IMG/VR virus record: IMGVR_UViG_3300042569_000569
Location: 1-31,832 of that record
Direction: 5' to 3' (one strand)
DNA: 31,832 bases
DNA from: a virus
In this document: positions 11,989 through 18,441 of the stretch, one piece after another
Position numbering within the stretch: position 1 is the first letter of the stretch
How the letters are laid out: each line of letters starts with the position of its first letter
Program-made: the position numbers and the translations under genes
Notes under the pieces: generated by a model
Told to the model about the DNA's origin: nothing
What the model saw: only the letters and a program-made list of their open reading frames with translations
Databases searched by the model: none

Positions 11989-12342
11989 ATGAGTTGTAAT
12001 CGTTGCGGAATGGATATAAGCGATGGTGCTGTTGAAAGAAGAAAGGCAAGGGGAACTTATGACGGTCGTTGTTCGGATTGTAGACCGCACCGTTCAAATG
12101 AAGTGAAGTATGACGGCGAACCGTGTCGTCCGTGGCGCGGGGAAGTCGATGAAGACCTAAACCCAATAGATAAAAACCTCAAACTTTATTTGCCCGGCGT
12201 TAGAATTTGCGGTCACAAAGATTGTGTGAATAAAAACCACATCATTTCGCCAGTAAACATCCTTGAATTGGAACGCAACGACATTAGCTACCGAACAGGA
12301 AACAAAAGTAAAATTGAACATTTCCTAAAAGAGATTGCCTAA
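11989..12342 (+). CDS. HNH-like small zinc protein, paralogue of the protein at 5795
   Basis: A 117-residue protein, ATG 11989 behind AAGGAAGG. It carries CNRCG (3-7), RCSDCRPH, VKYDGEPCRPWRGEVDED and PGVRICGHKDCVNKNHI, matching the skeleton of the 89-residue protein at 5795. It has an additional C-terminal tail (ILELERNDISYRTGNKSKIE). The last element resembles the C-V-N-x-x-H end of HNH folds. The presence of two diverged copies in one phage suggests duplication followed by change of role. An in-frame start at 11944 would lie inside the phosphoesterase gene and is not used. Confidence 0.7.
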   Translation: MSCNRCGMDISDGAVERRKARGTYDGRCSDCRPHRSNEVKYDGEPCRPWRGEVDEDLNPIDKNLKLYLPGVRICGHKDCVNKNHIISPVNILELERNDISYRTGNKSKIEHFLKEIA

Positions 12343-12512
12343 TGCCAACTTATGAATACAAATGCTCTAAATGCGGTATGACTATGAGCGTTATTAGGGC
12401 TATAAAAGAAAAAGAAAGAAAACCTATTTGCGTGAATGACGCTCAAGAATTATCTCGGGTGTATGACGCACCGCCCGTCCACCTCAAGGGGAAAGGTTGG
12501 GGAAAAGATTAG
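12342..12512 (+). CDS. FmdB-like zinc ribbon protein with second knuckle decayed
   Basis: A 56-residue protein starting MPTYEYKCSKCGMTMSVIRA, the hallmark start of FmdB-type zinc ribbons. Normally a second C-x2-C follows before the R-V-x-x-x-P-x-x-x-F-K-G-x-G-F-Y tail. Here that pair reads C-V-N-D, while the tail is kept as RVYDAPPVHLKGKGWGKD. So one zinc ligand at least is lost and the fold may be unmetallated. The start overlaps the previous stop (TAATG). The 3' end overlaps the possible start region of the HNH nuclease gene. Role in the phage unknown. Confidence 0.75.
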   Translation: MPTYEYKCSKCGMTMSVIRAIKEKERKPICVNDAQELSRVYDAPPVHLKGKGWGKD

Positions 12513-12843
12513 TAAATTCCCTAAGCCTTGTCGTATCTGTGGGGTGTTGTCACCTGAACCGTTATGCGAACCACACCGAGCGCAAGCAAAAGCAATTCAC
12601 GAAGCGAGAAGAGCACAACGCAAAGCACAAACAGGGCAATATGGTGGGGATTACGCACGTCGAGCCAAGGCGGTCAGGGATTCGGCTGTTATTTGCCACA
12701 TATGCGGCGAAGGAAGAAAACAAAATGACCCATTTGAGGCTGACCATTACATACCCGCCGAGCAAGGCAGTCAAGCCACGTTGCTACCCGCCCATAGCAG
12801 CTGTAATAAGCGAAGGGGTAATAAACCCCTGCCCCTAAGGTGA
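12463..12843 (+). CDS. HNH endonuclease
   Basis: The protein has CRICG and PLCEPH near its start, a basic helix (HEARRAQRKAQTG), then CHICGEG, FEADHYIP, and LLPAHSSCNKRRGNK. C-x2-C, D-H, H-x2-C-N in this order is the HNH fold with an extra zinc knuckle. HNH proteins directly upstream of terminase genes are widespread and help cut DNA for packaging in HK97-like phages; here the ParB/ABC pair lies between it and the terminase. The start is uncertain: ATG 12463 (126 residues) and ATG 12436 (135 residues) are both in frame, neither with a good ribosome site. The end carries an inverted repeat (AGGGG/CCCCT at 12814-12830). Confidence 0.8.
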   Translation: MTHRPSTSRGKVGEKISKFPKPCRICGVLSPEPLCEPHRAQAKAIHEARRAQRKAQTGQYGGDYARRAKAVRDSAVICHICGEGRKQNDPFEADHYIPAEQGSQATLLPAHSSCNKRRGNKPLPLR

Positions 12844-12960
12844 ACTGCCCGCTACGGGCGTCTGGTGACGTCCTAGCCCTATACGCATAGTCCGGGGGTG
12901 GGGCAAATTGTTGACAATCATTCAATCAAATACCCCGAACGCAACTGAGCGTGAACGGTC

Positions 12961-12980
12961 GCGAAATTATTCGCTTTTTT
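12961..12980 (+). terminator. Short intrinsic terminator hairpin with T6
   Basis: GCGAA (12961-12965), loop ATTA, TTCGC (12970-12974), then TTTTTT (12975-12980). The stem is only 5 base pairs, so efficiency may be low, but the exact T run makes it a credible end for the operon that finishes with the HNH gene. A second short hairpin, GCCCG-CTA-CGGGC, lies at 12847-12859 just after that gene. Confidence 0.55.
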
Positions 12981-12982
12981 GG

Positions 12983-12991
12983 TGCTACGCT
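12983..12991 (+). promoter_or_regulatory. Extended -10 promoter for the ParB-like/ABC-GNAT genes
   Basis: TGCTACGCT fits the extended -10 form TG-n-TANNNT. It lies 2 bases after the T run of the terminator and 22 bases before ATG 13013. The ribosome site GAAAGG follows at about 13002-13007. A perfect TTGACA occurs at 12911-12916 but is too far away to pair with it and has no good -10 at 17 bases. Confidence 0.45.
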
Positions 12992-13012
12992 TGAATCATA
13001 GAAAGGCGCAGA

Positions 13013-13540
13013 ATGAAAATCGAAACCCTACAAATCAAAGACCTGACACCTGACCCAGAAAACGCTAGGCAACACGACGAAAAGAACCTAAAGGCTATTC
13101 AAGGCTCGTTGAATCAGTTCGGGCAAAGAAAGCCCATTGTGATTACCGAAGCGGGAGTAATCGTTGCCGGAAATGGCACAGTCGAAGCTGCCAAGCGTTT
13201 GGGGTGGACAAAAATTGACGCGGTGAAAGTCCCCGTAGATTGGACACCCGAACAAATAAAAGCGTTTGCTTTGGCAGACAATCGCACCGCAGAATTAGCA
13301 AATTGGGATAAAGAAATCCTTGCGACTCAGTTGCTTGACCTTGAAGAAGCGGGGTTTGAAATTGCTGATTTTGGCTTCCTTCAAAAACAAGACTCAGACC
13401 AAAAAGAATTAGATACTGATTCCATTTCTTACGAAGACAAGTTTGAAGTTGTAATCGAATGTAAAGACGAATTTGAACAGCAAGACTTTTTGGAACGATT
13501 CACAAATGAAGGTCTAAAAGTCAGGGCAATAATCGTATGA
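13013..13540 (+). CDS. ParB-like N-terminal-domain protein
   Basis: A 175-residue protein. Residues 1-95 form a ParB/Srx-type domain: IKDLTPDPENARQHDEKNL, SLNQFGQRKPIVITEAG, VIVAGNGTVEAAKRLGW, and the family signature FALADNRTAELANWD. The usual GHxR motif reads GNGT here, as in many phage versions, so NTPase or nuclease activity cannot be assumed. Chromosome-type ParB proteins have an HTH domain next; this one does not. The C-terminal part (120-175) is an acidic linker and a ferredoxin-like segment (DKFEVVIECKDEFEQQDFLE). Phage ParB-like proteins of this class usually accompany DNA methyltransferases or other base-modifying enzymes. It overlaps the ABC-GNAT gene by 4 bases (ATGA). Confidence 0.85.
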   Translation: MKIETLQIKDLTPDPENARQHDEKNLKAIQGSLNQFGQRKPIVITEAGVIVAGNGTVEAAKRLGWTKIDAVKVPVDWTPEQIKAFALADNRTAELANWDKEILATQLLDLEEAGFEIADFGFLQKQDSDQKELDTDSISYEDKFEVVIECKDEFEQQDFLERFTNEGLKVRAIIV

Positions 13541-14670
13541 AAACAATTCTTCTTGAATCCAAGATTGACCGAAGCCCAAGGGTTATCCAACTTGAGGGAA
13601 TGTTTGACTTGCCTTTGGAAAAAGTTTCTAAAACCGAAATCCCCTTGAACATCCCGAACTTGTCGGAAAGAGAATGGAACGTCGGGCTAATTGTTGGGCC
13701 TTCTGGTTCAGGTAAATCCACAATCGCCAAAAACCTGTTCAACACGGAATTACAAAAGTCAGAAAATTTTGAATGGTCAGAAGACAAAGCAGTTATAGAT
13801 GATTTTCCTAAAGGTATGACAATCAAGGAAATCACCGAATTGTTGTCTTCAGTTGGGTTCAGTAGCCCGCCCGCTTGGTTGCGTCCTTATTCCACGTTGT
13901 CAAACGGAGAGCAATTCAGGGTTTCTATGGCGCGTGTAATGGCTGAGACCGTAGAAAATGAAATCGCGGTGGTTGACGAATTCACTTCTGTCATAGACAG
14001 GACCGTTGCCAAAATCGGTTCAGTCGCTATTGGCAAAACGATTAGGCGCAGAAATCAGAAATTCGTTGCTGTCGGGTGTCATTACGACATACAAGAATGG
14101 CTTCAGCCGGATTGGGTTTACGAACCTGCCACGGGCAATTTTCGTTGGGAGTATCTTCAACAAAGACCAGACGTTGAACTTACAATCTTTCGAGCAAACT
14201 ATGAAGCGTGGAATTCATTCAGTCGCCATCATTATTTGACAAAAGACCTGAATAAGTCAGCGCAAATTTATGTTGGATGTATTGACGGACAGCCCGCAGT
14301 TATGACGGCAATTCTCCCAATGGTTCACGGGTTTATAAAAGACGGTAAGCGCATTAGCAGAACTGTTGTATTGCCTGATTTTCAAGGGATAGGACTGGGC
14401 AACACTTTTGTAAATGCGATTTGTGGTGGATTGAAAGCACAAGGGTTTAGCGTTTACACAACCACTTCACACCCAGCGCGTATTAGGGCATTGAACAAAT
14501 CCAACCAATGGTCAATGATTAGAAAGCCTTCACGTGTTGCGAAACAAGGACCAAAGGCAAACAAAGGCTTGGTAAGTTCCGGTTCGCGCATTACAGCGTC
14601 TTTCCAATACGCGGGGGAAGCGAATGAGCAAGTCGCCAAGATACTTGCCCCGAAACCGATAAAGCAATAA
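13537..14670 (+). CDS. ABC-type ATPase fused to GNAT acetyltransferase-like domain
   Basis: A 377-residue two-domain protein. The ATPase part (residues 1-200) shows Walker A GPSGSGKST (54-62), the ABC signature LSNGEQ (121-126), Walker B AVVDEF (144-149) and a switch histidine in GCHYD (H182). It has no membrane segments and is not a transporter. The GNAT part (about 215-377) shows SRHHYLTKDLN, the strand IYVGCIDGQPAV, and VVLPDFQGIGLGNTF, whose Q-G-I-G-L-G is the coenzyme-binding turn. Coupled by ATGA to the ParB-like gene. GNAT-fold Mom of phage Mu modifies adenine in DNA, and ParB-like partners are typical of phage DNA-modification genes; hence an ATP-driven DNA-base modifier is a sensible hypothesis. 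Protein or small-molecule acetylation is the alternative. The substrate is unknown. Confidence 0.8.
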   Translation: MKTILLESKIDRSPRVIQLEGMFDLPLEKVSKTEIPLNIPNLSEREWNVGLIVGPSGSGKSTIAKNLFNTELQKSENFEWSEDKAVIDDFPKGMTIKEITELLSSVGFSSPPAWLRPYSTLSNGEQFRVSMARVMAETVENEIAVVDEFTSVIDRTVAKIGSVAIGKTIRRRNQKFVAVGCHYDIQEWLQPDWVYEPATGNFRWEYLQQRPDVELTIFRANYEAWNSFSRHHYLTKDLNKSAQIYVGCIDGQPAVMTAILPMVHGFIKDGKRISRTVVLPDFQGIGLGNTFVNAICGGLKAQGFSVYTTTSHPARIRALNKSNQWSMIRKPSRVAKQGPKANKGLVSSGSRITASFQYAGEANEQVAKILAPKPIKQ

Positions 14671-14673
14671 CAA

Positions 14674-14711
14674 GCCCCTTCAGGGGATTGGATAAAACAA
14701 AAAAATTTTTT
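14674..14711 (+). promoter_or_regulatory. Hairpin and A/T tract before the terminase genes
   Basis: CCCCTTCAGGGG (14675-14686) forms a 4 to 5 base-pair stem with a tiny loop. It is followed by GGATTGGATAAAAC, which loosely resembles the GGATT-x2-x3-TAGAAT region of the late promoters at 20692 and 26237, and by an A7T6 tract ending at 14711. TAAAAC (14693-14698) is 25 bases before ATG 14723. This might be a weak terminator plus a degenerate late promoter. Evidence is thin. Confidence 0.3.
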
Positions 14712-14722
14712 AAGGGAAGCAA

Positions 14723-15172
14723 ATGCCAGCAGGAAGACCGACAAAACCAATAGAACAAAAGCGACTAATTGGCAATCCCGGCAAGCGCGCCCTGCCCGAG
14801 CAATCGGCAATAATGCTGATTCCACAAGCAACAAAAACACCTGAACCCGCACGTCCACTTCTCAAATACGGGCAGGAACTTTGGGACAGGGTTTGGGAAT
14901 CGGGTATAAATTGGATTAGCCCAAATACAGATTTAGAAATCCTTCTTATGACTTGCGAAATGATTGACGAACGCTGGAATCTTCGAGTGCGTGTAATGAC
15001 AGACAACAATTCAAAAGACCGCCGAGGGTTGCGAGAAATTGACCGCCAAATAGTTTCAAACTTGGGTCTTTTGGGATTCACCCCGTCCGACCGTTCGCGC
15101 CTTGGAGTTGCTGAGGTAAAGAAAATGAGCAAATTGGAAGAGCTAATGGCGAAGAAGGCTAACCGTGAGTAG
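14723..15172 (+). CDS. terS: Terminase small subunit, P27 family
   Basis: A 149-residue protein. It begins with the P27-type signature MPAGRPTKPIEQKRLIGNPG, has a central helical part (YGQELWDRVWESGINWISPN, LLMTCEMIDERWNLR) and ends LGLLGFTPSDRSRLGVAEVK and KMSKLEELMAKKANRE. P27 small terminases bind the packaging start site and regulate the large subunit. The ribosome site AAGGGAAG lies before ATG 14723. Its end overlaps the GTG start of the large subunit by 8 bases, as usual for this pair. Confidence 0.9.
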   Translation: MPAGRPTKPIEQKRLIGNPGKRALPEQSAIMLIPQATKTPEPARPLLKYGQELWDRVWESGINWISPNTDLEILLMTCEMIDERWNLRVRVMTDNNSKDRRGLREIDRQIVSNLGLLGFTPSDRSRLGVAEVKKMSKLEELMAKKANRE

Positions 15173-16688
15173 CTGGCCTCCATTATGGCTCACGCCAGTT
15201 TCACAAACCGCTATCGAACAAGGCGACGGTGAAGTGGTAATTGAATTTTCCGAAACGTTCGGGACAATCGGCAAGGACGGAATCGCCGGAAAAGTAGGCG
15301 ACGCGCTAAAGCTACGCGATTGGCAAAAAGAACTAATTCGGCACGTTTACGCTCGGGACGAACACGGTGGGCTAATCGCACGGACAGCCCTTATAGGGCA
15401 ACCGCGTAAAAATGGCAAGAGCGCGCTGTCTTCCATTAGCTTTGCTCTTTATTCTTTATTGGCTGAAGGTGTGGACGGTGGAGAAGTTTATTCAATCGCA
15501 GCAGAAAAAGAACAAGCGCGAATCGTATTTGGTGAAGCTAAAAGAATTGTTGAATCCACAGAGTTGTCTGAAATGGTTAAGGTTTATCGAGACGCGCTAT
15601 TTGTTCCAGCAACTAATTCTGTTTACAGGGTTTTATCTGCCGAAGCGTATTCCAAAGAAGGTTATAACCCTCACCGAGTAATTGCTGACGAACTTCACGC
15701 GCACAAAGACCGCTCACTTTTTGACGTTATGAGCTTGGCTATGGGAAACCGAGGAAGTATTGCTCAACTTATAGCGGTGACAACTGCCGGAGTAAAAAAG
15801 GATATGACTGGCGGGGATTCAATTGCTTACAATTTGTTTCAATACGGACAAAAAGTTTCGCGCGGAGAAGTTATTGACCCGTCTTTTTTTATGGCGTGGT
15901 GGGCGGCACCAGACGACGCAGACCACCGTGACCCGAAAATTTGGGAACAGGCAAATCCGGGTTTTGACGATTTAGTAGATTCGGCAGACTTTGAAAGCGC
16001 AATCAAGCGCACACCTGAAGCTGAATTTAGAACCAAACGGTTGAACCAATGGGTATCTTCTCAAACAGCTTGGTTGCCCGCCGGAAGCTGGGATGAATTA
16101 CAAACAGAACGTGAGATTAGCCCAGACGACGAAATTATCTTAGGTTTTGACGGCTCATTTTCAGGCGATTGTACTGTTCTTGTTGCCTGTTCGATTCCTA
16201 AAAACGAAGAAGAAAAACCGTTTCTTTGGTTGGTAAAAGAATGGGAAAAAGACCTTACAATCCACGATGACCAATGGCGAGTAGACATTCAAGAAGTTGA
16301 GGAAACAATTTTGAATTTTATGCGCGATTACCCAAAAACCCGTGAAGTAGCCTGTGACCCTTTTCGCTGGCAACGGTCTATGGAAGTTTTAGCAGACCGC
16401 GGTGTGCCAATTGTTGAATGGCCCAGCACTTCGCCAAAAAGAATGGTTCAAGCGTGCGCTAAGTTCTACGACGCAGTAACTGGGGCAACATTAGAACACG
16501 ACGGAAGCCCAGTTTTAGCGCGTCATTTAGACAACGCAGTTACTAAAATTGACAACTTGGGAATTCGAATTGTAAAAGAAAATCGTTATTCACCGCGAAA
16601 GATTGACGCAGCGGTAGCGGCAGTAATCGCCTTCGATAGAGCAGTTAGCAGTAGAATAGAAGAAATGGTTCCCGACTTCTTTTTCTAA
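15165..16688 (+). CDS. terL: Terminase large subunit (ATPase and nuclease)
   Basis: A 507-residue protein from GTG 15165. The packaging ATPase has the adenine/Walker A region GQPRKNGKSALSS (80-86 as PRKNGKS) and Walker B VIADEL (172-177), followed by the coupling motif TTAG. The RNase-H-like nuclease has three acidic strands: LGFDGSFSGD with D329, VACDPFRWQ with D398, and KIDAAVAAVIAFDRA with D481. Its length and motif order fit HK97-type large terminases of the P27-linked class. The ATPase drives DNA into the prohead through the portal and the nuclease makes the end cuts. A late-promoter-like motif lies inside its last codons (16651-16661). Confidence 0.95.
   Translation: MSSWPPLWLTPVSQTAIEQGDGEVVIEFSETFGTIGKDGIAGKVGDALKLRDWQKELIRHVYARDEHGGLIARTALIGQPRKNGKSALSSISFALYSLLAEGVDGGEVYSIAAEKEQARIVFGEAKRIVESTELSEMVKVYRDALFVPATNSVYRVLSAEAYSKEGYNPHRVIADELHAHKDRSLFDVMSLAMGNRGSIAQLIAVTTAGVKKDMTGGDSIAYNLFQYGQKVSRGEVIDPSFFMAWWAAPDDADHRDPKIWEQANPGFDDLVDSADFESAIKRTPEAEFRTKRLNQWVSSQTAWLPAGSWDELQTEREISPDDEIILGFDGSFSGDCTVLVACSIPKNEEEKPFLWLVKEWEKDLTIHDDQWRVDIQEVEETILNFMRDYPKTREVACDPFRWQRSMEVLADRGVPIVEWPSTSPKRMVQACAKFYDAVTGATLEHDGSPVLARHLDNAVTKIDNLGIRIVKENRYSPRKIDAAVAAVIAFDRAVSSRIEEMVPDFFF
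16651..16661 (+). promoter_or_regulatory. Late-type promoter motif inside the end of terL
   Basis: GTAGAATAGAA matches the late motif exactly at every position, with the hexamer TAGAAT at 16652-16657. It lies 46 bases before the small membrane-protein start (16697) and about 170 bases before the portal gene. It is inside coding sequence (codons for S-R-I-E-E), so it may be chance, but its location at the terminase/portal boundary fits a late promoter for the head genes. Confidence 0.4.
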
Positions 16689-16696
16689 GGGTGAGA

Positions 16697-16828
16697 ATGG
16701 CGACAATAATTCAGATAACAGGAGCGGTGCTAACCGTAGTGGGCATTGGGCTATTTTCTATCCCCGTTGCGCTAATTGTCGCTGGCGTAGCGACGCTAAT
16801 TTTCGGTATCGCATTGGAGCGTAAGTAA
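16697..16828 (+). CDS. Small membrane protein between terminase and portal
   Basis: A 43-residue protein behind AAGGGTGAGA, too short for many gene callers. It is one long hydrophobic stretch broken by Gly and Pro (IIQITGAVLTVVGIGLFSIP, VALIVAGVATLIFGIALERK), probably two short membrane segments. Small membrane proteins are often seen at this place in HK97-like phages of actinobacteria. The stop overlaps the portal ATG (TAATG). Function unknown. Confidence 0.65.
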   Translation: MATIIQITGAVLTVVGIGLFSIPVALIVAGVATLIFGIALERK

Positions 16829-18180
16829 TGCTAAATAACCTCTTCGAAAAAAGAGCAGTAAGTTTTCAAACAATTTGGGGAGCTGGGGATGACCTATTAG
16901 ACCTGAATCAGTCAGGCACTATCGTCAATTCGGAAACCGCTTTCAAAATAACAGCGCTTTATTCTGCTGTTTCTCTAATTTCAGACACCATTTCAACTTT
17001 GCCTTTGGACGCGTTTATTCGTCGTGACGGCGCGCGTTATCCTTTCCGCCCTCGTCCAGCTTGGGTAACTAAACCAGACCTTGACCAGCAACCCTCAGCG
17101 TTTTGGCAATCGGTAATGGTTTCTCTTCTAATTGACGGAAATGCTTTTGTTCGCGTCTTCCGTTCTGGCGGTCAAGTGGTAAACCTCGTGCCGCTAAACC
17201 CGTTGAAAGTTCAAATAAAACGCAACGGAATCGGACGCGTAATGTTTGAGGTTCAAGGCGAACCAAGATTGCTCAGTTCAGAAGACGTAATTTTTATCTC
17301 TGACCTTGTTCGCCCGGGAGAAATTCGCGGAATGGCTAGGGTTGAAGCACTCAAAGACAATTTCGGTCTTTCAATTGCGCTTGAATCTTACGCGGCTCGT
17401 TTCTTTTCAAACAGCGCAACACCTCAAGGCGTTATTCAATTCCCCGGCAATCTGAACTCAGAACAAGCCGAGAATCTTCGTCGCGGATTTGACGCAGCTC
17501 ACCGCGGGCTAAAACGTTCACACAAAACTGGAGTTTTATCTGGTGGCGCAGAATGGAAAGCAACTGGCGTAGACCCAGAACAGTCACAGTTGGAAATGTC
17601 GCGCCGTTTGGCAGTTGAAGACGTTGCGCGAGCATTCAATATCCCGAACCATATGTTGGGTGTTCAAGGTTCAACCGCTTACGCGTCTGTCGAACAAGAT
17701 TCCATTTTCTTTGTTCAGCACACGCTTCGCCCAATTGTCCAGAAATTAGAAACAGCATTCAGCGTTTTGTTATCAGAAGTTCCGGGCGGGGAAAACGCTT
17801 TCCTTAGATTCAATTTAGATGGACTTCTTCGAGGCGATTCACAGGCAAGAGCAAACGCTTATTCGATTGGACTTCAAGCGGGATATTACACAGTAAACGA
17901 CATTCGCAGATTAGAAGACTTAATCCCAATGACCGAAACCGTAGCGGATGAAGTTCGTGTTCCATTGGCTAACGTCGCAATCGCAGATTCAAGAATCGCA
18001 ACCGAAGACAAAAAAGTTGCTATGGCGCAAAAACTTGTTCTCGCAGGATATGACCCGAAAGCAGTTCTTGAAGCATTGGGTCTTCCCGCTATTCCTCACA
18101 CCGGAGTTCCAAGCACGCAACTTCAAGCAGTCGCGCAGATTGACCCGGCTAATCCTGAAGGCGTTTACGAGGTTCAGTAA
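16828..18180 (+). CDS. Portal protein, HK97 family
   Basis: A 450-residue protein. Typical HK97-portal stretches are TAFKITALYSAVSLISDTIS, LPLDAFIRRDG, FWQSVMVSLLIDGNAFVRVF and LVPLNPLKVQI in the N-terminal half. Further on are ESYAARFFSNSATPQGVIQF, VEDVARAFNIPNHMLGV and DSIFFVQHTLRPIVQKLETA. The portal forms a twelve-part ring at one vertex through which terminase packs DNA and to which the tail connects. Its C-terminal 80 residues (after PMTETVADEV) are less conserved. It is coupled to both neighbours by TAATG. Confidence 0.95.
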   Translation: MLNNLFEKRAVSFQTIWGAGDDLLDLNQSGTIVNSETAFKITALYSAVSLISDTISTLPLDAFIRRDGARYPFRPRPAWVTKPDLDQQPSAFWQSVMVSLLIDGNAFVRVFRSGGQVVNLVPLNPLKVQIKRNGIGRVMFEVQGEPRLLSSEDVIFISDLVRPGEIRGMARVEALKDNFGLSIALESYAARFFSNSATPQGVIQFPGNLNSEQAENLRRGFDAAHRGLKRSHKTGVLSGGAEWKATGVDPEQSQLEMSRRLAVEDVARAFNIPNHMLGVQGSTAYASVEQDSIFFVQHTLRPIVQKLETAFSVLLSEVPGGENAFLRFNLDGLLRGDSQARANAYSIGLQAGYYTVNDIRRLEDLIPMTETVADEVRVPLANVAIADSRIATEDKKVAMAQKLVLAGYDPKAVLEALGLPAIPHTGVPSTQLQAVAQIDPANPEGVYEVQ

Positions 18181-18440
18181 TGGCGATAAGTTCGGGAGCT
18201 ATTACAGTTGGAACCGTTCCGTCAATAATTGACGGAACCTACAATTCCAACTTTCGGCTAATCGTCCACAACAACGACAACACGGACGCAGTTTATTTAG
18301 GTGGTTCAGACGTATCGGTAGCTACTGGTTTGAAGTTAGATAAAGGAATAATCCTTCAGCTAGAAATGAATCCACTAGAAAGCGTTTACGCAATCTCCAC
18401 AAAAGCCGGACACACAATTAGTTATTTGAAGCAGGTATAA
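18180..18440 (+). CDS. Small beta-rich head protein, possible decoration protein
   Basis: An 86-residue protein with a beta-sandwich-like pattern: GAITVGTVPSIIDG, NFRLIVHNNDNTDAVYLGGS, GLKLDKGIILQLEMNPLESV, YAISTKAGHTISYLKQV. Proteins of this size and pattern, with L-x-N-x-x-x-x-x-V-Y-L-G-G, are common between portal and protease genes in phages and are thought to be capsid surface or head-completion parts. No direct proof here. It is coupled to the portal by TAATG; the protease gene starts 1 base after its stop. Confidence 0.65.
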   Translation: MAISSGAITVGTVPSIIDGTYNSNFRLIVHNNDNTDAVYLGGSDVSVATGLKLDKGIILQLEMNPLESVYAISTKAGHTISYLKQV

Positions 18441-18441
18441 G

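Noticed and set aside
12814-12830. AGGGG/CCCCT inverted repeat as terminator of the HNH gene.
   Set aside because: It is inside the coding sequence (KRRGNKPLP) and not followed by a T run.
12497-12838. Second frame overlapping the HNH gene.
   Set aside because: It contains no CxxC/H pattern in order and is a shadow of the HNH frame.
12911-12916. Perfect TTGACA taken as the -35 of a promoter for the ParB-like gene.
   Set aside because: No TANNNT hexamer lies at 16-18 bases, and the better -10 (12986) is about 70 bases away and after a terminator. It may still be a relic.
14454-15183. Minus-strand frames opposite ABC-GNAT and terS.
   Set aside because: They are antisense shadows of two well-recognised genes and lack motifs and ribosome sites.
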